A program made the position numbers and the translations under genes. Shown here one piece after another: positions 1-7,393 of a DNA stretch of 64,000 nucleotides (its first letter is position 1; each line of letters starts with the position of its first letter). The stretch lies in NCBI GenBank assembly GCA_900770635.1, contig CAAGLB010000082.1:1-64000 (forward strand), given 5' to 3'. The notes beneath the pieces were generated by a model. That model did not search any database. It was not told the origin of the DNA and saw only the letters and a list, made by a program, of their open reading frames with translations. The stretch is from an uncultured Alistipes sp. (GTDB taxonomy: Bacteria > Bacteroidota > Bacteroidia > Bacteroidales > Rikenellaceae).

Positions 1-137
1 GCAAACTGCAAACCCTTCTCGACAGTATTTTTCGCAACTGTCCATACGTTTCCCCTTGAACCAAAGTTACCCTTGGCAAGCTTCAAAACCTTCTTTCTTC
101 TTGCGCGTGACGCAACAGCGTTGACTGAACGTGGCAT
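1..137 (-). CDS. rplT: 50S ribosomal protein L20 (partial, N-terminal part)
   Basis: Only the first 45 or so codons lie in the window. The frame reads from ATG at 137 and begins MPRSVNAVASRARRKKVLKL, which is the highly basic N-terminal tail of L20, followed by the conserved KGNFGSRGNVWTVAKNTVEKG stretch in the bacterial pattern. L20 binds 23S rRNA early in 50S assembly and in many bacteria represses its own operon. It follows rpmI on the same strand with a 123-bp gap that contains a short hairpin (GTGTGA/TCACAC arms at 168-184), which could belong to an L20 autoregulatory leader, although I cannot show this. The rest of the gene continues beyond position 1. Confidence 0.97.
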   Translation of the reverse strand, partial: MPRSVNAVASRARRKKVLKLAKGNFGSRGNVWTVAKNTVEKGLQF

Positions 138-260
138 AGTTTAAAGTTTTTGATAGAGCTGATAGCGGTGTGATTCTCTCACACTCTTTAGGGCTATTGC
201 GCTCCGATTGTTAATAAAAATAAATTTTAATGTGCTACTACTTTTTCAGTGCGTCGTTAA

Positions 261-455
261 TTATTTAACGAGCAACTGCTTGATCTTAGCCTCGTCGGCT
301 GGAGATACGATACCTGAGTAGCAAAGGTTACGCTTACGCTTGTTAGTCTTTTTTGTCAGGATGTGACTGTGATAAGCGTGCTTACGCTTGATCTTACCTG
401 TGCCGGTGAAAGAAAAACGCTTCTTTGCAGCGGCATTTGTTTTCATTTTTGGCAT
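261..455 (-). CDS. rpmI: 50S ribosomal protein L35
   Basis: A 64-residue, strongly basic protein with the L35 signature (MPKMKTNAAAKKRFSFTGTG at the start, then an AYHSHIL segment and a KRNL motif). The length is normal for the family. It lies just before rplT on the same strand, the usual rpmI-rplT pair. A promoter with good Bacteroidota consensus (-33 TTG, -7 TATCTTTG) lies 40-65 bp upstream. The gene before it on this strand is an unrelated phosphatase-type gene with its own terminator, so the usual upstream partner infC is not adjacent here. Confidence 0.97.
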   Translation of the reverse strand: MPKMKTNAAAKKRFSFTGTGKIKRKHAYHSHILTKKTNKRKRNLCYSGIVSPADEAKIKQLLVK

Positions 456-490
456 TGTTACAAAATGTTAAATTAGTTAATAATAGCGCG

Positions 491-521
491 CAAAGATAAA
501 TATTATTTTTTAAACAACCAA
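491..521 (-). promoter_or_regulatory. promoter of rpmI-rplT
   Basis: On the minus strand a TTG (519-521) is followed after 20 bp by TATCTTTG (491-498), matching the Bacteroidota housekeeping promoter (TTG, about 20 bp, TAnnTTTG). Transcription would begin near 484, about 29 bp before the rpmI start codon. Confidence 0.75.
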
Positions 522-540
522 GAACTTTTTAATCGAAAAA

Positions 541-571
541 GCCCCTTAGGGCAAACATTACCTTAAGGGAC
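541..571 (-). terminator. terminator after the EEP-family gene
   Basis: Imperfect hairpin with arms GCCCCTTAGGG and CCTTAAGGGAC (one mismatch and one wobble). On the minus strand it is followed by a T-run (from GAAAAA at 535-540 on the plus strand), as expected for an intrinsic terminator closing the long minus-strand operon. Confidence 0.65.
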
Positions 572-593
572 TCTTGTTTTGTTCACGTTGCCG

Positions 594-1742
594 CTATCGT
601 TTCGACACTTTTAGGCGTGCCACAATAGGCAGGTGGTCGCTAAATGTTGCACTCTCGTCGGCCGAGTAGCTCAACGACTCAAAGCCCTCGCTACGAAGAA
701 TATAGTCGATGCGCAACATGCCACGCATTGGTCGGAATGTATATCCATAGCCATTGCCGCTCTCAACGAATGTGTCGTAGAGGTTCTCGCTTAGCAGGCC
801 ATAGACATAGGACATAGGAGTGTCGTTAAAGTCGCCACATACTACATGCTGATATGGGGTGTTGTCCATGATGTAGCGTAGTGTGTCGACGTGCGACGCA
901 CGAATCGACGAGTTGTCGGCAATACGATTTACTATGCTTCGCATGCGGTCGCCATCCTGCAATATCTTGCCACGAGCAATGTCATCGGTGTCGTCCTGCG
1001 AGATGCTCATGGTGTAGAGGTGGTTGTTGAATATGCGGATGGTGTCGAACTGCTTGTAGATGATGTCGCACCAATGCGATGTGCCACGTCCCTGGCCAGC
1101 TATGCTACCTTGACGGATGATGGGGTAGCGGCTATAGGTGCGCACAACATACTCGCCACCCTCGACAGCCTCAGCCACGTATAGGCTCTTGAAGTTTCTC
1201 TCGAGGAGGGTGTCTAATTGCTCTATGCCACGTGCCTCACGTGGGAACTCCTGCAAGCACAACACGTCGGGAAGTGTGCCCGAAGCCAAGTAGTCGACAT
1301 AGTCCTGAACTGTGCGCTTGCCATTGTCGTTGTAGAATCCACGCACGTTATGTGTTAGGATGGTTAGCTCTCGGCTCTTCTCCGCCTGTTCCTCCTCGAC
1401 CATGATGCTCATGTTGAAGAAGTCGCTGAAATGGAAGAAACCAGGTATAAGCAACACCATGAATATCAGGGCGATAACCCATCGGCGCATGATGAGCCAT
1501 AGGAGTGTGCACACCATGACCATGATGAAGAGTATGGGAGCAAAGAGTCCGACGATGGTAAACTGCCCAAACATCGCAGGTGGGACGTGTGGGGTGAGAT
1601 ATGCAATTATAAGTGCAAGACTCAGCGATAGAGTAATTGCAAGCAGCACAATGGTGAAGAGTGTTGCTGCAAACGATCCATGCTCGCCACTCTTTGATGA
1701 TCCGAAAATTCCGTTATACTGCGAATCCTCCTTTTTTGACAT
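594..1742 (-). CDS. membrane-anchored endonuclease/exonuclease/phosphatase (EEP) family protein
   Basis: A 382-residue protein with three predicted membrane helices (about 24-49, 62-86, 88-107) followed by an EEP domain (about 125-380). Family motifs are all visible: Asn in THNVRGF (N132), Glu in LQEF (E165), His in NNHLYT (H241), GDFNDTP (D304, N306), RIDYIL (D346) and the terminal SDHLPI (D369, H370). EEP enzymes cleave phosphodiester or phosphomonoester bonds in nucleic acids, phosphoinositides or sphingomyelin; the substrate cannot be told from sequence. The catalytic domain follows an odd number of helices and so probably faces the periplasm. The protein is the last gene of a long minus-strand run, 16 bp after the rhomboid gene. 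Confidence 0.85.
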   Translation of the reverse strand: MSKKEDSQYNGIFGSSKSGEHGSFAATLFTIVLLAITLSLSLALIIAYLTPHVPPAMFGQFTIVGLFAPILFIMVMVCTLLWLIMRRWVIALIFMVLLIPGFFHFSDFFNMSIMVEEEQAEKSRELTILTHNVRGFYNDNGKRTVQDYVDYLASGTLPDVLCLQEFPREARGIEQLDTLLERNFKSLYVAEAVEGGEYVVRTYSRYPIIRQGSIAGQGRGTSHWCDIIYKQFDTIRIFNNHLYTMSISQDDTDDIARGKILQDGDRMRSIVNRIADNSSIRASHVDTLRYIMDNTPYQHVVCGDFNDTPMSYVYGLLSENLYDTFVESGNGYGYTFRPMRGMLRIDYILRSEGFESLSYSADESATFSDHLPIVARLKVSKR

Positions 1743-1758
1743 ATAATTTAAGTTTTAG

Positions 1759-2415
1759 TTAGTATCTATACTTTTTTCTATCCTGATATCTCCACCACAT
1801 GAGCATAAGCCATCCCCAGAACATGCCGCCGAGGTGGGCGAAGTGTGCCACGCTATCCATGCGTCCTGACACGCCAAATAGAAGCTCGAGAAGTCCATAG
1901 ATAATGACAAACCACTTGGCTTTCATTGGGATAGGTGGTATCATCAGCATTATTGTTGCGTTGGGGTGTAGCATGCCGAATGCCAACAACAGACCAAACA
2001 CAGCACCCGACGCACCTACGGTAGGGGTATTCAGATACATGTGATAGCCTATCGATGCCTCAGGCAGACGCATAAGGTCGATCTCGGCCATACCCAGCTG
2101 CACAAGACCAGCGCCAATGCCACATACGAGGTAGTATGCCAAGAAACGCTTTGTGCCCATCTCCCACTCGAGGCCTCGGCCAAACATCCACAGGGCGAAC
2201 ATGTTGAAAAACAGGTGCGAGAAGCTGCCGTGCATGAACATGTAGGTTATCGGCTGCCATATCTCGAACCAATGGCTTGGGATGGGGAACAGGGCAAAGA
2301 GCTCATATATGCGATTCTCGTTGAGAAGCATCATTGCCAGATACATCACGCAGTTGGCAATCAATATGTTGAGTACTGCGGGTGGTGTTTGTGGTCTATA
2401 TTGTGTTGTGTTCAT
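1759..2415 (-). CDS. rhomboid family intramembrane serine protease
   Basis: A 218-residue polytopic protein with the rhomboid catalytic dyad: Ser136 in GASGAVFG and His194 in AHFAHLGG, plus the HLFFNM motif (about 67-72) and a conserved W/Y-rich first loop. Rhomboids cut transmembrane segments of substrate proteins within the bilayer. The length fits the basic six-helix form without extra domains. It starts 5 bp after the mutL stop, so the two are probably translated from the same message. The natural substrate is unknown. Confidence 0.9.
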   Translation of the reverse strand: MNTTQYRPQTPPAVLNILIANCVMYLAMMLLNENRIYELFALFPIPSHWFEIWQPITYMFMHGSFSHLFFNMFALWMFGRGLEWEMGTKRFLAYYLVCGIGAGLVQLGMAEIDLMRLPEASIGYHMYLNTPTVGASGAVFGLLLAFGMLHPNATIMLMIPPIPMKAKWFVIIYGLLELLFGVSGRMDSVAHFAHLGGMFWGWLMLMWWRYQDRKKYRY

Positions 2416-2420
2416 AGTTG

Positions 2421-4340
2421 TTAGTTTCGTGTAAGTTTCGAGCGTAGCTCGTCGTGGGTAATCTCAGCAATTATTGCTGCGCCTGAGGGTGTGAAGCTAT
2501 AATCGTCGCATTTGAGCAGCATGCGTATTAGCTCCTCGGCATCAGCTGTTCGTTTGTTGCGCTCATACCCTGCGCTACCTCGGCGTGCCATTAGCGAGGC
2601 AAGGCGTCGGCGCTCCTCGTCAAGGGGCATGTTTCCGCACTCGATGCCGTGAAGCAACTCGTAGAGTAGCTCGTCGAGAGGTGTCGACTTGTCGAGAATT
2701 GCAGGTCTGCCCGTTAGTGATATACGCTCCTCGCCACAATACTCTATCTCGAAGCCCAAGGCGGCAAACTCTGTGGCGTGATTCTCCAATAGTTGATACT
2801 CCTCCTTCGATAGAGTCAGCTCCTCGGCAAAGAACATTCGCTGTGTGGGCACAGCACTTGATAGGCTCGAACGCATAATCTCTTCGTACAATACACGCTC
2901 ACGTGCACGACGTAGGCTCACCACAATGCAGCGTGAGTTACACATGGCAATGGCATATCCGCCACCCACGCTCATTACCTCGCCCAATGTTGGCTCGGGG
3001 CGTGCCATTGTCGACTCCACATAGTCGAACGTCGTCTGCTCGGCCTCCTCCTCGTCGATATACTCGACAACAGATGTGGGCATGTGCGACGAGCTATGCA
3101 TGGTGTACTCCTCGCTTGGCTCGTTGAGCACCTTGTTGCGTGAAGGGGTAATCATCGTGTCGTTGTACGGCACGTCGAAGCCAGTAAATGGAATGTCGGG
3201 CATCGTTGCCGTAGGATCGATATACTCCTCCTTGAAGGGGTTGTAGTCGCTCTTTGTGCCTATGCGTGGCTCGTGATATATGGTCTGCTCGTGGCTCATC
3301 ACAGGTATATGAATCTGTTGCTCAATGCTGAAATCCATGAGTGGCACAGCACCTGTCTTAGCCAATGTCTCACGAATAGCAGCCTGCAATATCTCGAGTA
3401 TCACGTCATTGTCGGCAAACTTAACAGTAGTCTTTTGCGGGTGTACGTTGACATCCACACGCTCAGGATCTACCGTTATATATATAAAGTATGAGGGTAG
3501 GCATCCCTCGGGTATAAGCTTCTCGTACGAGCGGATTATCGTGCGCTGCATAGCCTGAGAGTAGAAGTAGCGGCCGTTGACAAACAAGTATTGCTCGTTG
3601 TTGCGCTTCTTAGCTGCCGACGGACGTCCTACATATCCCTCGATGCGAGCTACCGACGTGTCGACCTCGACATCGAGCAGGTTTTGCTTGATGTGCTTAC
3701 CTACGATGTCGACGATGCGACCAGCTCGATTTGTAGGTTTTAGCTGATAGAGCAGGGCATCGTTCTGTCTTAGCTCAAACTCCACCTGTGGGTTGCACAG
3801 CGCCACACGCATAAACTCCTGCTTTATCTGCGACGATAGGCGTGAGTTGTCGCCATCGATAAACTTGCGTCGTGAGGGCACGTTGTAGAATAGGTTGCGC
3901 ACCATAAACTGCGAACCCTTAGGACACGACACAGGTGTCTGTGAGCGATACTCGCCACCGCTCATCATCGTGAGTGTTCCCACCTCGTCCTCCTCACGGC
4001 GTGTGCGTAGCTCCACCTCCGACACCGCAGCGATTGATGCTAATGCCTCGCCACGGAAGCCAAACGTATGTAGCTGATAGACATCCTCTATCGACTGAAT
4101 CTTGCTTGTGGCATGACGGTCGAAGGCCATGCGTGCATCTATCGCCGACATGCCAACGCCATCGTCAATAATCTGAATTAGCTCCTTGCCACCAGCCCTA
4201 TAGTTCACCTTCACACACTTCGCCCCGGCGTCTATCGAATTCTCCATCATCTCCTTGACGACATTCGACGGCGCATTTACCACCTCACCAGCGGCAATCT
4301 GATTGGCAACAATCTCGGGTAGAAGTTTTATGCGGTTCAT
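2421..4340 (-). CDS. mutL: DNA mismatch repair protein MutL
   Basis: A 639-residue protein. The N-terminal GHKL ATPase carries all expected motifs: ENSIDAGAK, DDGVGM, ATSKI and TFGFRGEALASI, then the transducer domain (NGRYF, DVNVHPQKTTVKF). A low-complexity linker (about 360-440) leads to the C-terminal dimerisation domain. MutL couples MutS mismatch recognition to strand removal. The position where endonuclease-type MutL has DQHAxxExxxxE reads SLRRARERVLYEE (about 475-487), so the metal-binding Asp-Gln-His part is not seen; see findings. It lies in an operon between a small membrane protein (14 bp upstream) and the rhomboid gene. Confidence 0.97.
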   Translation of the reverse strand: MNRIKLLPEIVANQIAAGEVVNAPSNVVKEMMENSIDAGAKCVKVNYRAGGKELIQIIDDGVGMSAIDARMAFDRHATSKIQSIEDVYQLHTFGFRGEALASIAAVSEVELRTRREEDEVGTLTMMSGGEYRSQTPVSCPKGSQFMVRNLFYNVPSRRKFIDGDNSRLSSQIKQEFMRVALCNPQVEFELRQNDALLYQLKPTNRAGRIVDIVGKHIKQNLLDVEVDTSVARIEGYVGRPSAAKKRNNEQYLFVNGRYFYSQAMQRTIIRSYEKLIPEGCLPSYFIYITVDPERVDVNVHPQKTTVKFADNDVILEILQAAIRETLAKTGAVPLMDFSIEQQIHIPVMSHEQTIYHEPRIGTKSDYNPFKEEYIDPTATMPDIPFTGFDVPYNDTMITPSRNKVLNEPSEEYTMHSSSHMPTSVVEYIDEEEAEQTTFDYVESTMARPEPTLGEVMSVGGGYAIAMCNSRCIVVSLRRARERVLYEEIMRSSLSSAVPTQRMFFAEELTLSKEEYQLLENHATEFAALGFEIEYCGEERISLTGRPAILDKSTPLDELLYELLHGIECGNMPLDEERRRLASLMARRGSAGYERNKRTADAEELIRMLLKCDDYSFTPSGAAIIAEITHDELRSKLTRN

Positions 4341-4354
4341 CTCCTAATGTTTAG

Positions 4355-4867
4355 CTACTCGTTGGGTACTATTCTTATGCGCTTGCTGCGCCACTCGTTC
4401 TCCTCTAACTCTTTGATCATCTCGTCGTTGAGTGTCTCGATGCCCTCCATATTCTCGATGTCGATGCTCTCGTTGATAACCCAGTCGAGCGGTGTTGTTA
4501 TCTCGTCGCCACTCTTTGTTGCTGGCTTGCCACCCTCAGCGACAATCTTCTCCTCGTTGGCGGCAATCACAAAGTTCATGATGCGGGGCAAAAGCCACAT
4601 TGTTGCAGCAGCTACAACAACTGCCACAATCACCAATCCACGAATCTTTGCCATGCCGTCGTTGCCACGCTCCTCACGTGCTATTTCACGTGCCTCACGC
4701 TGCGTGCGGACATACTTGCCAGGAACATACTCCTCATTGTCGCTCTCACTTGATGTGCCATGTAACTGCTTACGACGCAGGTTGCGCTCCTCCTTCACGG
4801 GATCGTAGTAGCGAGGGAAGTAGTTAAACTGCCTTGGCTTGGTCTTTGGTGGTCGAAATATTGACAT
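4355..4867 (-). CDS. conserved hypothetical single-pass membrane protein
   Basis: A 170-residue protein not assignable to a characterised family. The N-terminus has a striking aromatic/Pro/basic motif (MSIFRPPKTKPRQFNYFPRY, continuing YDP) of a type I recall from Bacteroidota proteins of unknown role. A basic, charged region (about 24-70) is followed by one membrane helix (about 77-101) and an acidic C-terminal tail. The orientation is probably with the basic N-terminus in the cytoplasm. It sits 12 bp after dnaJ and 14 bp before mutL, so it is cotranscribed with chaperone and repair genes. No function is proposed. Confidence 0.75.
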   Translation of the reverse strand: MSIFRPPKTKPRQFNYFPRYYDPVKEERNLRRKQLHGTSSESDNEEYVPGKYVRTQREAREIAREERGNDGMAKIRGLVIVAVVVAAATMWLLPRIMNFVIAANEEKIVAEGGKPATKSGDEITTPLDWVINESIDIENMEGIETLNDEMIKELEENEWRSKRIRIVPNE

Positions 4868-4879
4868 AACTTGGCACTA

Positions 4880-6043
4880 TTAACGGAAGAAGTTCTTCAT
4901 GCGCTCGAAGATGTTTTGACTCTCAACACCTGCTGCACGCTTGAAGTTTGGCTGCTGGGCAAGCTGCTCGATAAGCTTGCGCTCCTCCTTGGTTAGCTCA
5001 TCGGGAATGGTAATGTCTACGACAACCATGATGTCGCCACGACCATAGCCGTTTACATCAGGAAGGCCCTTGCCACGTAGGCGCAACACCTTCCCAGCAT
5101 GTGTTCCTGGAGCTATCTTGATGCGTGCCTTGCCATCAATAGTAGGCACCTCGACCTCGCCACCAAGCAGGGCTGTTGTCACTGTGATATTTAGGTTGTG
5201 GATAAGGTCGTTGCCATCACGAATAAGCTCTGGTGAGTGCTCCTCCTCGATAACAACAAGAAGGTCACCGCTTACGCCACCGTTGCGTGCTGCATTTCCC
5301 TTGCCACGCACCGTGAGCATCATGCCGTCGCTTACGCCTGCTGGAATCTTAACCTCGATGATCTCCTGGCCACGCTCCGTACCTTCGCCACCGCACTTCG
5401 AGCACTTATCCTTGATGATGCGTCCCTGACCACCACATGTAGGACATACGCTCTGCGTCTGCATACGGCCGAAGAATGAGTTCTGCACGGTGATAACATA
5501 TCCCGAGCCATTACACTGCGAACATGTCGAGTACGACGACGAGTCCTTAGCACCCGTGCCGCCACACTTGTCACATGCCACGGTCTTGTTTATCTTGAGC
5601 TTCTTAGTTACGCCCTCGGCAACCTCCTGAAGTGTGAGCTTCACGGTGATGCGAATGTCGCTACCACGATTCACCGAGCGTGAGCGCTGCGAGCGGCCAC
5701 CACCGAAGCCACCACCAAAGGCACCTCCGAAGATGTCGCCAAACTGCTCGAAGATATCCTCCATAGAGAATCCGCCACCTGAGAATCCTGAGAATCCACT
5801 GCCACCTGCAGCACCTCCCATGCCTGCATGACCAAACCTATCGTAGCGGGCACGCTTATCCTCATTTGATAGCACGTCGTAGGCCTCGGCAGCCTCCTTG
5901 AACTTCTCCTCAGCCTCCTTGTCGCCAGGGTTCTTGTCTGGGTGGTACTTGATGGCTGCCTTACGGTATGCCTTCTTTATTGTATCGGCATCGGCGTTGC
6001 GCTCAACGCCTAACACCTCATAATAATCTCTCTTGTCTGCCAT
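4880..6043 (-). CDS. dnaJ: molecular chaperone DnaJ (Hsp40, type I)
   Basis: A 387-residue type I Hsp40. The J domain (1-70) has the HPD motif (34-36) that stimulates DnaK ATPase. It is followed by a Gly/Phe-rich linker (about 73-115), four CxxCxGxG zinc repeats (CDKCGGTG, CSQCNGSG, CPTCGGQG, CSKCGGEG; about 157-220) and the C-terminal substrate-binding domains. It lies 12 bp after grpE, while its partner dnaK is encoded about 30 kb away at 34796-36694. Confidence 0.98.
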   Translation of the reverse strand: MADKRDYYEVLGVERNADADTIKKAYRKAAIKYHPDKNPGDKEAEEKFKEAAEAYDVLSNEDKRARYDRFGHAGMGGAAGGSGFSGFSGGGFSMEDIFEQFGDIFGGAFGGGFGGGRSQRSRSVNRGSDIRITVKLTLQEVAEGVTKKLKINKTVACDKCGGTGAKDSSSYSTCSQCNGSGYVITVQNSFFGRMQTQSVCPTCGGQGRIIKDKCSKCGGEGTERGQEIIEVKIPAGVSDGMMLTVRGKGNAARNGGVSGDLLVVIEEEHSPELIRDGNDLIHNLNITVTTALLGGEVEVPTIDGKARIKIAPGTHAGKVLRLRGKGLPDVNGYGRGDIMVVVDITIPDELTKEERKLIEQLAQQPNFKRAAGVESQNIFERMKNFFR

Positions 6044-6055
6044 AATCCTCTTATG

Positions 6056-6637
6056 TTATTCGCCAACGACAACCTTAGCATAGCGCAACACGTGCTCGCC
6101 AATCTTGTAGCCACGCTGCACACAGTCGATAACCAAACCACGCTTATCCTCGCCCGCAGCAAAACGTGCTACTGCCTCCTGCTCCTCCTCGTTGAATGGC
6201 TTGTCAAAGCAGTCGATAGTGGTGATGTTAGCACCCTGCAACACGCTCTCAAACTTCTTCATTACGAGCTCCTCGCCCTGGCGCAAAGCCTCGATGTCGT
6301 CGCTCTTCTTCGATGCAGCTACGGCACGCTCCATGTCGTCGAGGATTGGGAGTATCGACTTCCAAGCACCCTCGCAACCACGCTCCACAAGCTCCATCTT
6401 CTCCTTGATGGTGCGCTTACGGAAGTTGTCGAACTCGGCTTGCAGACGCAAATACTTATCACGCCATGCTGCAATCTGCTCCTCCAACGTAGGCTCAACT
6501 GCCACATTGTCAGTAGATGCAGCACTCTCCTCTGCCATATTGTCTGTTGTGTTCTCAACTGTTGGCTGCTCTACGGTTGCCTCAGTATCCTTATTTTTCT
6601 TCATATCTTGCTCTAAATCTGTTTGTTGCTTGTTCAT
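6056..6637 (-). CDS. grpE: nucleotide exchange factor GrpE
   Basis: A 193-residue protein. The acidic, disordered N-terminus (about 1-60) leads to the long GrpE coiled coil (LRLQAEFDNFRKRT motif, about 83-96) and the C-terminal beta domain ending in GYKIGEHVLRYAKVVV. GrpE releases ADP from DnaK. The start could be Met1 or Met12 (ATG at 6604), as no ribosome binding site decides. It is 12 bp upstream of dnaJ and 42 bp after the methyltransferase gene; the gap is AT-rich with no clear promoter. Confidence 0.97.
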   Translation of the reverse strand: MNKQQTDLEQDMKKNKDTEATVEQPTVENTTDNMAEESAASTDNVAVEPTLEEQIAAWRDKYLRLQAEFDNFRKRTIKEKMELVERGCEGAWKSILPILDDMERAVAASKKSDDIEALRQGEELVMKKFESVLQGANITTIDCFDKPFNEEEQEAVARFAAGEDKRGLVIDCVQRGYKIGEHVLRYAKVVVGE

Positions 6638-6679
6638 AGTGTTGTCAATATTATATTCATATATAATATATCGAACAAA

Positions 6680-7393
6680 TTATATGCCTAATACAAATAT
6701 CGTTGGTCGTTTCTCGATATTTGGCACTCCTGTCTTCTTCCACTCCTCGATGCTTCGAGTGATTATTATCTCCTCTTTCGATGTTATGTCGCACGCTACC
6801 GTTAGTCGCATCTTGGGCGTGAGGGTGCTTACGAGTGTGTCGAAGAGCTTTATGTTGCGGTAGGGCGCTTCGATAAATATCTGTGCCTGACGCTCTTGCT
6901 GTGCTCGGCGCTCATAGTTGCGTATGGTGCGTGAGCGGTCGGGCTCTTTGATTGGCAGGTAGCCGTTGAAGGCAAAAGACTGGCCATTCTGTCCTGATGC
7001 CATCATTACCATGAGTATCGACGATGGGCCTACGAGAGGCACTATGCGCACGCCATGACGATGTGCCAATGCCACGATGTCGGCACCAGGATCAGCCACA
7101 CCAGGAACTCCCGCCTCGGAGATGACACCTGCTGAGCGACCTGCTAATATTGGGTGTAGCATGCGCTCGATGTCGGCTGCCGATGTTGTGTGTTCGTTAA
7201 GCTCCACAAACTCCAATTCGTCGATCTTGCGCTCGATACCCGCCTTTGACAGAAAGCGACGTGCCGAACGAACATTCTCGACAATAAAGTAGTCGAGCGA
7301 GTTCATCACCTCGAGATTGCTCTTTGGTAGCACCTCCCATACCGAGTCGTGCTCGGCAATGGGGCATGGTATCATATATATTGTTCCTTTCAT
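6680..7393 (-). CDS. SAM-dependent methyltransferase, tetrapyrrole methylase superfamily (RsmI-like)
   Basis: A 237-residue protein with the TP-methylase fold signatures: an N-terminal TIYMIPCPI strand, SEAGVPGVADPGA (SAM-binding, matching SDAGxPxISDPG of RsmI) and VPLVGPSS. RsmI 2'-O-methylates C1402 of 16S rRNA. This shorter form is common in Bacteroidota and may have the same or a related RNA target. Its start codon overlaps the last base of the murF-alr stop codon, so translation is probably coupled. Confidence 0.82.
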   Translation of the reverse strand: MKGTIYMIPCPIAEHDSVWEVLPKSNLEVMNSLDYFIVENVRSARRFLSKAGIERKIDELEFVELNEHTTSAADIERMLHPILAGRSAGVISEAGVPGVADPGADIVALAHRHGVRIVPLVGPSSILMVMMASGQNGQSFAFNGYLPIKEPDRSRTIRNYERRAQQERQAQIFIEAPYRNIKLFDTLVSTLTPKMRLTVACDITSKEEIIITRSIEEWKKTGVPNIEKRPTIFVLGI

